Source: Balanoglossus misakiensis (taxonomy: Eukaryota > Hemichordata). From it: DNA of 64,000 nt. Shown one piece after another: positions 1 through 21,400 of this stretch. Both the position numbers and the translations under genes were made by a program. Where the stretch lies: assembly GCA_040954595.2 (NCBI GenBank), contig CM082594.2, forward strand, positions 7,254,001 through 7,318,000, written 5' to 3'. Below the pieces are notes generated by a model. It was not told the DNA's origin. It did no database searches and saw only the letters and a program-made list of their open reading frames with translations. How positions within the stretch are numbered: position 1 is the stretch's first letter; every line of letters starts with the position of its first letter.

Positions 1-1620
1 AACAGTCCAAAGTTGTTCCCACTCTTTCTTTAAAATGCGACAGAAATGGACAAGACTTTGTGTCCTTTCCCCCGGAATTATGTCGTTCGCATCCGATGCT
101 ATGACGCTCTTAATATTGATTCCCCGGTCGATCAAACAATGTTCAAATGTACCCATGTCGCATAACATGCTGTTATCATAAAATGCACATACGCTTTATG
201 GAGAAATAAAGCAATATACCTACGAAATTGCGTAGACTCCCATCTCCGCGCCGTGATTGGTTGAGATGTAACTCTGACGTTTTTCCCCGGATGTCCCGTA
301 TGACGTATTTGTTGATAAATGGGACCAGACATGCGTGAAATTAGAACACGGGGAGATCGGAAGCTTGCGTACACCCTCCAGGGTACGCGGTATGAATGAA
401 ATATCCAGATGGACAGCTTTGTCTGGGAGTTGCGGGCACGCACGTATGCCGAACAAAATAAATCGGTTCCCCCTTCCAGTTCTCTTTCGAAACGATGACA
501 GTCAACGTATCGACCAATCGCCGCTGTAGTAATTGCTTTCAAACTTCGCGTGATTTGCAGAAATCGATTGCGCAAATTCTGAGTCGTCAAATGTTTGGAT
601 CAGTAGCCCCCAAGGCGTCGCTGACACAGAGCCGTTTGTGGAGCTGTAAAATTGGGTGACTGATAAGATGAAGGGGTGTTTTGAATGAGTGGTAGTATTT
701 TGCAAGTTTTTTTCGGATGGGTATGAGTATAGGCCTACCCATGGTCCCAACACCATAGTTCCCCTGGTAGGGCCTATACATGATAGCTCAGCAACATAGT
801 TTTTAGGACATATTTTTTCTCTCTTTCTATACCAAAGTCGTAGTTGTTTCTACAATGTCTATGTTTTTCCCCGCTCCGAATAGACTAAAAAGCTAGAATA
901 TTTTCATATCAGATAAAAGTTGCGTTTGCTTATGTGTTGCATTTGGCGTTCCGTTTTGTTTGTGGTCACATTTCGTGCATGTTTCTTTGGCTTGCAGTGA
1001 TTGCTTCCTGTAGGAACAGATTTCTTAAAACTCCATCACTTTGTACTAGTGACTGACGGACTACATGTTGTCGTGAACACCAGTTTTTTTGCGTGTAGCT
1101 ATGTTTGTTTTCTAGTTTAACCCCAGAAAAAATCCCATGACTAAAATATTCTGCATTTGTGGGCCACTTGCAATGAGAACTGCTCAATTATGCAAAGTGC
1201 AAAATAACGGGACCCAGAGTCATTGTAAATACGCCGGCCAAAAAATGTCTAGAACTAATATTTACACGCTCATCTTAATTCGACGGTAGTGTACCTTTAA
1301 TAGAGATAATAGGAAATTAAATATTTTCCTCGACGTCATTATGTAAAGAGATTCGCGGACTGACGTCTTCTCTTCAGTGCCTTGTTTGGAATGCAATTAA
1401 TCAACACCGCGAACATAATTATAACCTTCGCAGTCGACGACTGGACAGTCAGACAAAAGTCTAAGGTCATATAGAACTTACGGCAAGCGAAGTTTGGTTA
1501 TTTTGCCATCATTTTGAACTGCGTAGAATCGTGAAGCATAGTACATGTACTAGTATATTCCCTCTGAACTCCAGCCCCCCCCCCCTATAATGTCAAATGG
1601 GTTCTCCCCATGTCCCAATG
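1..1620. other. Upstream region without a recognised gene
   Basis: Only short open frames occur here, on both strands, with no family resemblance, no splice-linked continuation and no RNA gene that I recognise. A run of ten or more C lies near 1573-1585. The last part must contain the COA3 promoter. A neighbouring gene beyond the left edge may contribute untranslated sequence, but nothing shows this. Confidence 0.5.
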
Positions 1621-1633
1621 ACACGCTGACCTT

Positions 1634-1644
1634 TGCGCACGCGC
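1634..1644 (+). promoter_or_regulatory. NRF1-type site in the COA3 promoter or 5' leader
   Basis: TGCGCACGCGC fits the NRF1 consensus (YGCGCAYGCGCR) over 11 positions; the last consensus base is a mismatch. It lies 17 bases before the COA3 start codon. NRF1 is a known activator of nuclear genes for mitochondrial and respiratory proteins, which fits the gene identity. Binding is inferred. Confidence 0.5.
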
Positions 1645-1660
1645 CCTATACACATTCAAA

Positions 1661-2631
1661 ATGGCTGACTCCAGAAAGGGCAGTGACTTTATGAAACGGG
1701 TGGATTTCTCCGCAGACAGTGTTAGTCGAGATGACGCGGAATTTGTTCAGCAAATGACAAAAAGGCACAGCGACTTCATGGCCAAAAAGCTAAGGGCGAA
1801 GTACCTGAAAAGAAATGCAATTGTCGGCTGTTTCATCGCAGCGGCGGTCGTCGGTGTGTGTATCCTTTGGAAAACTTGTTTGTAGTTTATGTCGTCGGGG
1901 TTGTCCGACTTACAGTGACATTGGAAGACGTGATTTCGATTTACCGCTTCTATGCATGGCTCTGCGGCCAATTTCAATAGCTGTAGACATATCTTTCGCC
2001 AAAAGCGTTCCTCGCGAACGTTTTCTAACGTCTTGCGTATGCAAGGTTTGGTTGTTGTGCAATCTTTGATATTTGTTAACTTGATTGTAATGTACATGTA
2101 GCCCACGTGTTTTGACTCGTGAGCACGTTTTCCACGTTCGCGATCAAAATTTTGAAAGTGCGTTTCAGGTACACAGAGGCTAGGCGAAAATGCGTATTGC
2201 CATGATTTGAATGCGTAAAAATTACGTCCTCATTCGACCATGAGCAAACAGTTAGCATATAATGTGGTTACATGTACTTATACTTGAAATGTACACTTAT
2301 ACCAGGGGGTGCCGGGCCGGGCCGGGGTAGGATAGGTCACAGATATAGATGCCTAGGTGATACATTGACAGTCAGACTGACAGAGCCATGAGTACTGCAT
2401 CCAGACATATGGTCAGAATGTTTTTTTTTCTTCAGATTTGTTATTATTGAACTCAGTGCAATATTGGCAGGGCACCTTGGCCTTGGGTTACTCATGTTGG
2501 ATGTTGGGGTTACTATTTAACTATACAGCTTGTAAGCCTTTACATTGTCATCAGATGGATATTCTATGTATGCGGTGAAGCAGGAGACGTTTCTAGATGA
2601 ATTTGAAAACAAAGATGAGCCAAAGTCGTAG
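1661..2631 (+). CDS. COA3: Cytochrome c oxidase assembly factor 3 (COA3/CCDC56/MITRAC12)
   Basis: Two coding exons, 1661-1853 and 2555-2631, joined in phase 1 through a GT-AG intron, give 89 residues. COA3 is a small single-pass protein of the inner mitochondrial membrane that stabilises newly made COX1 in the MITRAC complex. The sequence shows the family plan: a short charged N-terminus, a basic stretch (residues about 40-49, KKLRAKYLKR), one hydrophobic segment (about 50-66), then the family signature after the membrane span, YSMYAVKQETFLDEFE in exon 2, which matches the vertebrate YTFYSISQERFLDELE type. The start is the first ATG after the NRF1-like site, in a good context (AAAATGG). If the donor is ignored, exon 1 reads on to a false stop at 1885. 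The gene is convergent with MCM6. At 89 residues it is slightly shorter than the human protein (106). Confidence 0.85.
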
Positions 2632-3517
2632 CAGAAGAATACCATCTCCCTGTGTTGTATCTACCCGCCTGTTTGTTGATTATTCAGACAAAGACTGACT
2701 ATGGAACACTTCTCCTGATTGGCTGTGACTTGTTTTCATCAGGTGGTGCGTGATCCATCTGACCAATAGCTGCATTTCACACAAGTTGCAGGTCAGAGCT
2801 GTGGATGTGAACTTATTTTTGACACTTCAGATAGCCTCCATTTTTGGGAGTTGCATGAAATTTACTGTGAGAAGTGGATTCTGGAGGAGACTGCAGAATC
2901 AAGTGGAAATGGCATGGTGTCCATGGCAACATGATTACTATTCCTGTCGTGGATTGTAAAGAATTTTTCTTGCTTGTAGCGTATTAGTTTTGTTGGGGAA
3001 AAATTGACAGGATTTCAAAGTCTGAAAAAATAAATTTGTTCTTATGAAACAGAAAGGTGAACAATGTCTACGCAAACTCTATTTCGCATCAGTTTTACTT
3101 GCTACAAACAATATCAGTCAAAACTACTTTGGCTAACAAAGTCAATTTCACTAGCGCCCTCAGTGTCCAATTCAACAATCAACAGACACCATAATATCAG
3201 GTACAATGGAAACAAACGTTTTATTTTCTTGTAAAACTTCAATAATACAGGCAGTGATGTTTAAATTCTATTCATCAAGTCACAAAAACATTCATGTGAA
3301 TAAACCACTTTACGGCACTAGTCTTCACAAGCTACATCAAGTTACAAAGCACACAGTAAAGTCCTGTGTTTCAGTCTATTCAACACAATGTCCATAAATA
3401 TATATCCCAGAGTAGGGATAACAGTTTCTCCTATACCAGTGCACTTGATTTTACATAACTCTGTCTGATCAAATTTGATATCAACCAATTTGCATCTGTT
3501 TTGCATATGTAAATGTT
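2632..3517. other. Convergent 3' untranslated regions of COA3 and MCM6
   Basis: This holds no coding sequence that I can support. An AATAAA at 3030-3035 (+) is a candidate COA3 polyadenylation signal. TTTATT near 3221 (AATAAA on the minus strand) is a candidate for MCM6, whose stop codon is at 3518-3520. The two transcripts may therefore end within about 200 bp of each other. Confidence 0.5.
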
Positions 3518-9844
<6,327 letters not shown>

Positions 9845-9925
9845 GTCGCCAAAACTGATTGCAGAGTTTCAGGAGAACAGTGTCAATAGCAGAAGCCTCT
9901 CAATGTTTTTGTTCCTGTCATGCAG

Positions 9926-9935
9926 TTTTCCCGCC
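9926..9935 (+). promoter_or_regulatory. E2F-type site upstream of MCM6, overlapping an E-box
   Basis: TTTTCCCGCC fits the E2F consensus (TTTSSCGC family) and lies 82-91 bp upstream of the MCM6 start codon. A CACGTG E-box overlaps its end (9935-9940). MCM genes are classical E2F targets at G1/S. The motif is seen; its use is inferred. Confidence 0.6.
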
Positions 9936-9940
9936 ACGTG

Positions 9941-10890
9941 AGTCACATGACATTTCGCTGTTCCATGTAATACTTAAATGTTACTCCCCCTGAAATGTAA
10001 CAAGTTTGTCTCATGTGTCTAGTCCAGATGATCAAAGGAAACGTAGCGCGGCGATTGAAGATATGTCTACGATGTCTATTTTTCACATAAGGGGTATCTT
10101 TTTCAGTGTTAACCGATTTTCAAAGTTCTCCCAGTCTATGACCTCAACTTGCGGTCATGTGTTATCCGACGCGCGCGCGCGCTGCGACGCTCCAAATTTG
10201 CTGAAGCGCCCGCACACAACTGAATCTCATTTCATTCATTCGTTCGTTCATATCCACCCACCCACCATATCCATCCACCCATCATTCATTCATTCATTCT
10301 TTCGTTCATTCATATTACGTAGATGAGAAAATTTAAACCTTTTTATATAGAACCTTTATTGCTACAAAATGAAACAACCCATTCCCACACACTTTCCGGC
10401 TGGACTCTATGGTGTCTGATTTTTAATGTCGACTGTGATTGTAACCACTACAATACAAAATGGTGCCGATAATGCCAAGTTTCCTTGTGCCCGTTCCTTC
10501 CTCGTGTCATGAATCATGACATGATGTCGACGCGACGATTACTCATAGCCCGTTTAACCTTGACCGTGCGCAGTGAATGAATGGCCACCTCGCGTACTGA
10601 AACTCGGCTCAGGTCAGTGAGGACAAGGTCAGGCTGACACCTATCTCTAGGATACCGGCATTTTCAACCTATTTATCACCGTTTTCATAATTTCGTTTCA
10701 ACAAATACCACAAGTGGGTGCAAAGATTGGATTTTCTTTGTCTCAAAATCAAAAACGAAAGTGGAGATCTTGATTACTGGAAATGATAGTACCATTTCCA
10801 TGTATGACTGTTCTAGTGTATTCTAGTATTTGCTGCTGCTAGGTTTCACAATAAATGCTCTGATTGGTGACCAAAAGTCACGTGAACAGT
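9941..10890. other. Divergent intergenic region between MCM6 and HSC70
   Basis: No coding sequence is supported. The stretch includes a CG-alternating run near 10170-10182 and a TTCA/CCA-rich simple repeat at about 10230-10313. It must hold the upstream parts of both divergent promoters. Confidence 0.45.
10230..10313. repeat. Simple repeat, degenerate (TTCA)n and (CCAT/CCCA)n
   Basis: Blocks of TTCATTCATTCG, then CCACCCACC, then TTCATTCATTCATTC are seen directly. This is a compound microsatellite in the intergenic region. Confidence 0.8.
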
Positions 10891-10891
10891 G

Positions 10892-10904
10892 TTCCAGAAA
10901 GTTC
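10892..10904 (+). promoter_or_regulatory. Heat-shock element of the HSC70 promoter
   Basis: TTCCAGAAAGTTC is a perfect three-unit heat-shock element (TTC-nn-GAA-nn-TTC). Inverted CCAAT boxes (ATTGG) lie on both sides, near 10863 and 10938, and a CACGTG lies at 10879-10884. The first exon donor is about 195 bp downstream, so the spacing suits a proximal promoter. HSF binding is inferred. Confidence 0.7.
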
Positions 10905-10982
10905 TATCGCGTGTGACTACTTCGAATCAGCTTTGTGATTGGATGATGGGCTGTGACGCCACAGACTTACCGGTTCATCTAA

Positions 10983-11098
10983 GGAGAGGTCGCATGAGGA
11001 CACGGCAGTGGAATTTTTGAACATACAGGGACAAAAATTAGGACATTTCCCCCAGCTTTCTGCAGTTTTGTTGATCTTTCTTATTCCTTCATATAAAG
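10983..11098 (+). other. Probable non-coding first exon of HSC70 (5' end approximate)
   Basis: A strong donor (AAAG|GTGAGT) at 11098/11099 lies 3' of the heat-shock element and CCAAT boxes. The coding exon has an acceptor at 12544-12545, only seven bases before the ATG. This implies a spliced leader as in vertebrate HSPA8. The transcription start is not visible, so the left boundary is a guess. Confidence 0.5.
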
Positions 11099-12545
11099 GT
11101 GAGTTTGTAAGATTTCATTTTTGTTCAAAATCACAGAATTAGGTGGACGATTGTTTTAAAAATATGATCTTTTATGATCTTCAACAACTCAACTTGAATA
11201 CTGCATTATGTTCATGCTGTACACGTGTGCGTCATTTCCCCTGAGCTGCGCCCGGCAAGGCAGAGGGAAATTACACATTTTTTCTTCTAAGAAATGTAAC
11301 TGATTGAATACTTTCAATTGAAAGATAAAATGAACGCACTTCTATAATTGCGATCCTCGATGTAAATGAAAAAGAAATATATCTGTGTGTGATATAATAA
11401 CGAAACTCCTGAACAGTATTTTAAAAGGACCTCGTGCGCGCGTGCTCTTGATGCGACATGCCGGGTCTTTGTTGGCCCCGGGTGGTCTTGGACTGAGTCA
11501 GAACACAAATTCGTGAGTGAGAAATATGTTGTTGTATGAGGACTTTCTGATGTCAGCCATCGTTGCGAAATCAATCATCGTGGCTCTCTTTTGCCGGTTT
11601 GTTGTCGATTACATGTACAGTTGTGACGAACCTTTCCACTTCCAGTTTCCCAGTGACAAAAAAGCCTGAAATTAATCAACGGGTCGATAAGGATCGCGGG
11701 AGCGGCACCCACCCCCGCCCGTACCAGCCTAGTATTAGTAGTAAAAAAGCGGCGTGTCTACTAGAACAGGAAGACCAATTGATAATTCAAATTCTCCCCT
11801 TGCCTTTTTGTCCCTTTTTCTCGGGCATTGGTCACTCTTTGAAGTATTAAAGGGGGAACCGCGTATGATTGGTGTATCACATCGGAAGGCACAGTTTCAG
11901 TTACAGCAATGTGCACAATTTGTGACAAAAATGAAATCACGATTTTTTGAAATAAGTAATCGTTTGTTTAATCAAATGCACGTGGTCAACCAAAGCTGGA
12001 AACGAAACGATAAGTCTGGTGCATGTCAGGACATACAATGCCGGTACATGCAAATTTACAGTCAAAGGTCACTTCAGTGGTCTTATCATGCAAATTTCTA
12101 TTGTGTTAAAGTTTTAAACTTTTTGTACTCTCGTCCAATTGTTTTCTCCCTGGCCACTGGTCAGCAGTCTCCACTCTCGATTGTAAAATGCTTACAGTTC
12201 ATCTGGTCAGGTCAGATGATGAGAAATTATAGTAGACAAAAGACCACCAGATTACAAGAGCATGTTTTACCCAGTCGTTCGATATGGCTATGGCATCACA
12301 AGAAGCCACTGTTTCTCCATAAATCAAGATTTGCTTAATTAGACTCGGGTCACATACCAATGCTTGCGGTACATTTCAGATAGAGTCTCATGACCCACAT
12401 ACAGGTGCAGTGATAAAGAATTATATATCACACCAGGGTAATGTAAAAAAAAAATGACACATACCACTGTTACTTGGGAAAGGGGGAAGAGACAAAAATA
12501 TAGATCAAGTTTCATGTTGGCAGTACATTTGTCGTTATATTTCAG
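11099..12545 (+). other. Probable 5' untranslated intron of HSC70
   Basis: The intron runs from GTGAGT to TTTCAG. It contains an open frame of 194 codons (11754-12338) with no recognisable domain and low-complexity composition. I take this as chance. Confidence 0.5.
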
Positions 12546-12552
12546 ACTAGAC

Positions 12553-16955
<4,403 letters not shown>

Positions 16956-18457
16956 AAATCTCCCACCCCTTTCCTATATATTACGCCCCAAACCTTAACC
17001 TCGATTATCTATACCACCTCCTGTCAGACACAAGGCTTAGAGTTATCCTAGAACTTCACCCAAATAAAAGCTGGGAAGTAGAAATAAGCAGCTCATCTAT
17101 GGCGGCATGCATGCTCCACAGTTTGACGATTATCTCAAATCACAATCAGAAAATTTCTTGCAAATTTCAACAGCTGTAAATGTGCCTGATGAAGTGTTGC
17201 AGTACTTTCGACGTCAAAACAAAACAACATTTGACCAACCTATACGCTGTACAACAGGAAGTGTTAATTATGACAGTGAAATATTTTTTTTTTCTGTCAT
17301 GTACCGGTAACTCCTGTTTTTTTATTCTCTGCTTAAACTGACTGGAATCCAGTATGCATTGCACAGCACTCTGTGAAAGTTGGTACATTGCATTTAACAT
17401 TTCTTGTTCATCCGCTATTTAATTTTAATGTTCCAGAACATTGATCTGTGATAGATCATTGCGTTCAAGTTCTTTTTACATGGTAACCCGTGCATCAAAA
17501 ATTCCTCGTTTATGAATGTGACTTTGGAGTATAATACAATGTATGTGGTTTGGTTTCACTGACAGTGATCCGTCGAGATGTGCTCCTAAATACACCTGTT
17601 GTTAATTCTTTCACTTGTTTCTTTGACGTTTGTAAAAAGTTGCGTCTCATGCCTACTAAATGAACGCAGGATATACTTGTCTGTGTGTCTTCTAACATGG
17701 CAAGCCAGCAAATATAGCCATGGTTGTTTATTAAGTCATTTATATAAAGGAGTAAAAAAATAGCAAAATGCAGCTGTCATTGCTGAAAAGTAATAAAACA
17801 TTTTTTGTTGTTGAATTGATTGTGTCCGAGTCGTGCTTTCCATGCAGATTTTAGCGTTTCTATGTCTCAGAATGTCACCAGTGAGAACTTGTCAAGAATG
17901 CACAGTGTTAATGCTGGACAGAATTAAACCTCATAAAAGTGTAGGGATCAATTTGCCCTTTCCCCCACTTGTCACATCAATGAGATCACAAGTCGGATAA
18001 ATTTGAAGATGAGAGCTGGTCTGTGTCTGTGAGATGTGAAGAACAATCTATAATTCAGGTTGGGGGCGCTCTTCAAATATAAAAAAGTAACTGATATCAG
18101 AATCAGAGTTCAACTTCACCGTCTGAGTAATCAACCAATATTATTAATGTATATCTGAACTTCAAATATATAAAGCCAGTGACTGTATTAAAAGGGGCGT
18201 GTCAAATGTTTGAGTGAATGACGCGGTCGAGGTCGACCACACACACGTGCTCATTTACCGGTGACCGGCTTCTGGTTCACTTTCCCTGTGTGCATGCGCA
18301 CTGGCCCCATAGCAATTTTAGCTCCATGGCATTCTAATTCCGCTCTTTACGTAACCACTTTCACGTGTTCAGCAAAAACCCATGCCACAACACAGGTCAG
18401 CTCCGGATAGGTGACGCCCGATTTGCTGCCAGCAACAAGCCAAAACACACCGGAGAC
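16956..18457 (+). other. HSC70 3' untranslated region and SLC5 upstream region
   Basis: AATAAA occurs at 17063-17068 and at 17792-17797; either may end the HSC70 mRNA. The rest has no supported coding sequence. CACGTG motifs at 18244-18249 and 18362-18367 lie in the likely SLC5 promoter. Confidence 0.55.
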
Positions 18458-21400
18458 ATGGCCACCACGTTCTCGATCGTCGACTATGTTATCTTCTCGC
18501 TCGTGTTGGTGTTTTCGGCGGCCATTGGCCTCTTCCACGCTTTCACTGGAGGTCACCAGAAAACCACCAAAGAGTTTCTTCTCGCCGACAGGAAAATGCG
18601 ATTCGTTCCCGTTGGGTTATCTTTGCTAGCCAGCTTCATGTCCGCCATCGCTTTGCTGGGAACCTCCGCCGAGATCTACAACTTCGGCACGATGTTCTGG
18701 ATGATCGGGGTGTCGTATTTCATCATGACCCCGATCGCTGCACATCTATTTTTGCCGGTGTTTTACCGACTCGGTGTTACAAGCGTGTATGAGGTGAGGT
18801 TCTTGCCACAATATTTACATTTGACCTTCGCTAACTGGAGATATAGACAGTAGTAACACACGCGGGATAGCATAAAGTTGGCGGTAGTGATAAACATCAT
18901 TTTCATTGACTTGGGATGACAGGATCTGGTTCCCTTAGTGGACACGACTATACTCCACGGGCGATAATATGGTTTTTTAGGGTTAGGGTTAGGAGGGTTA
19001 GGGTTAGGGTTAAATTCACCCTCACATTGCCACCCCTAACCCTCCTAACCCTAACCCTAACCACGGTTACTAGTAACCGTGCCCTAACTCACCCTCATTG
19101 CCATGGTATCGTTGCCATGGGGTATAGTCGTGTCCACTAAGAGAACCAGATCCGGATGACATGCATGGATTATGGAATGTTTCCGGTGCAGGTGCAGTAG
19201 ACGGTATGCGGTACTGGCGTCCACGTCCGCCACTACTAGTCATTGGTACTTTGTGTATAAAGATTTACCAAACGTAAATGTTCACACGTGCTGTTATGTT
19301 TTTAACGGTATCTATCACTGATCATCTCGTTAGGTCATGTTTACACATTTGTTGAGAACCTTGGATTGTTGACTGAAACTTACTGGCTGTATGAACACTG
19401 ACGTATGACAGTGACTGTGCAGTGTGTATGATATTGGACAAGCACGATGGAAATGTGGGCGTATCATATTAAGCATGGCAAAAATGAAAAACCAAGAAAA
19501 ATGTCCATTTCACCCCTTCACCATTACCATGGTTGATTACAATATTTGTCAAAGAAAGTGATCCACCCTCAAACTTTAATATCTTTATAAATATTTAGTT
19601 TAATCCCTTCTCTTCTTGTTTAGTATCTACAACTGAGATTCTCGTTGGCAGCAAGGCTTATAGGATGTTTGGCGTACATTGCTTACATGGTGAGTATCAC
19701 ATTGGTTTTGGAATTGTCCCATAAACAGAGCCAATCTGGTTGGGAATGGTGGTAGTAATTTATTTATTGGGGAAAAGTAAATTGACATTGGTTTTGGAAT
19801 TGTCCCATAAACAGAGCCAATCTGGTTGGGAATGGTGGTAGTAATTTATTTATTGGGGAAAAGTAAATTGAATGTGAAAAATATAGGACACAAAGTCTGT
19901 AAGGCGCCAGAACTTGAAAAGATGTTTTTCAGTTATGACATGCATACATTTTTTTTTTATATTTGTGGCGATAACAGTTGCCAGAATTTGAAAAAAGGCT
20001 GCAACTGATCAATAAATTATGATAAACTATTGACTGAATAAACAGATATGTGTGACCCAGACCTGTACCTATAAGATTGACCTGGAAAAGCAGGTCTACA
20101 GTGTACTTGGTGAGCGTTTTTATTCCAACTTGAATGATGGGTAATAATGGTATATTATCACATGATCACATGACCCCATGGTCACTGGAAGAAGTGACCA
20201 TGGCAACATGAATTCCCAGAGTTAGCCATGTACTTCTTTCAATGTGATCCTCCAAAGACAGCACCAGTTCTCAATAAAGTCGGTCAAATGGTCAATTGGT
20301 TCTAATAACCATGTACAATTTTAATCAGACTTTATTATTTCACCTGTGTGTAGTCACAAAGTTACCACTACATTTACATTTACTGTTATTTCTGATTTCT
20401 GTTTCATTTTTAGATCATGTACATGGCTGTTGTGATGTATGCACCTGCCCTGGCATTGAATGCTGGTATGTTGAGTTGTTTGCTAGTGATTTTAGCAGCA
20501 CATTGTATTTGCTTTATTTGGAAGCACAACATATTTGCCCAGAAATCTTTTCTATTCTTCCATGCTTTTTGATAACTGTGAGAACTGATAGTGATGTCAC
20601 GTTAGTCAAATGAAGACTGTTGCATGATTGATATTAATTATCGATGATGTGTTGCAGTCAGATTGCTATAGCAAATGTTATCATTGCCATTGAACTGAAT
20701 AGTAACTATGAGCAGCACTAGACAATAGCAAACATCAATGTCATTAAAATAGACAAATACCATCTTTATCAATTATCGCTCAAATGTGCTTTGAATTGAT
20801 TTCTGTGTTTTGTTTCCTCACCCACACAGTGACTGGTCTGGATATTTGGGTCTCTGTTCTGTCTGTCGGTGTTATCTGTACATTTTACACGTCTTTGGTA
20901 AGTTTCATCCCGGCACCCTCTGGTTGCGTGGATTGCTGTAATAATGTCAAAGAAAAGTTGATGTTTCTGAACCTATGTATTCATTGAATATTTTTCAATA
21001 AATAAACTGATTTTTTTTGTCTAACTCCTTTTTGTACCCAGGGTGGCATGAAAGCTGTCATCTGGACTGATGTGTTTCAGACTTGTATCATGTTTGCCGG
21101 ACTGTTGGCCATCATTATCCATGGGAGCATCAGTATGGGGGGATTCGGCAACATTTGGGAAATCAACAAAGATGGCGGCCGAGTGGAATTCTTCAAGTGA
21201 GTTGTAATGTTTAGTCTTTAAACCGTATAGCGGGGAGAATATCAAAATGAACATCAATGGAACATCAAAATGGACAATAAAATGTGTGGAACAGTTTATA
21301 ACTTTCAAAATGACAAACACCACAAAGATCACAAGATGTTGTACTGTGTTCCTATTTCAGTTTCGATCCAAATCCCACGGTGCGCCACACTTTCTGGTCT

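Noticed and set aside
11754-12338. A 194-codon frame upstream of HSC70
   Set aside because: It lies in the probable 5' untranslated intron, has no recognisable domain and has an unnatural composition.
20171-20203. Short palindrome CCATGGTCACT...AGTGACCATGG as a regulatory site
   Set aside because: An 11-bp inverted repeat with a six-base loop in an intron is easily explained by chance or an old repeat; nothing links it to a function.
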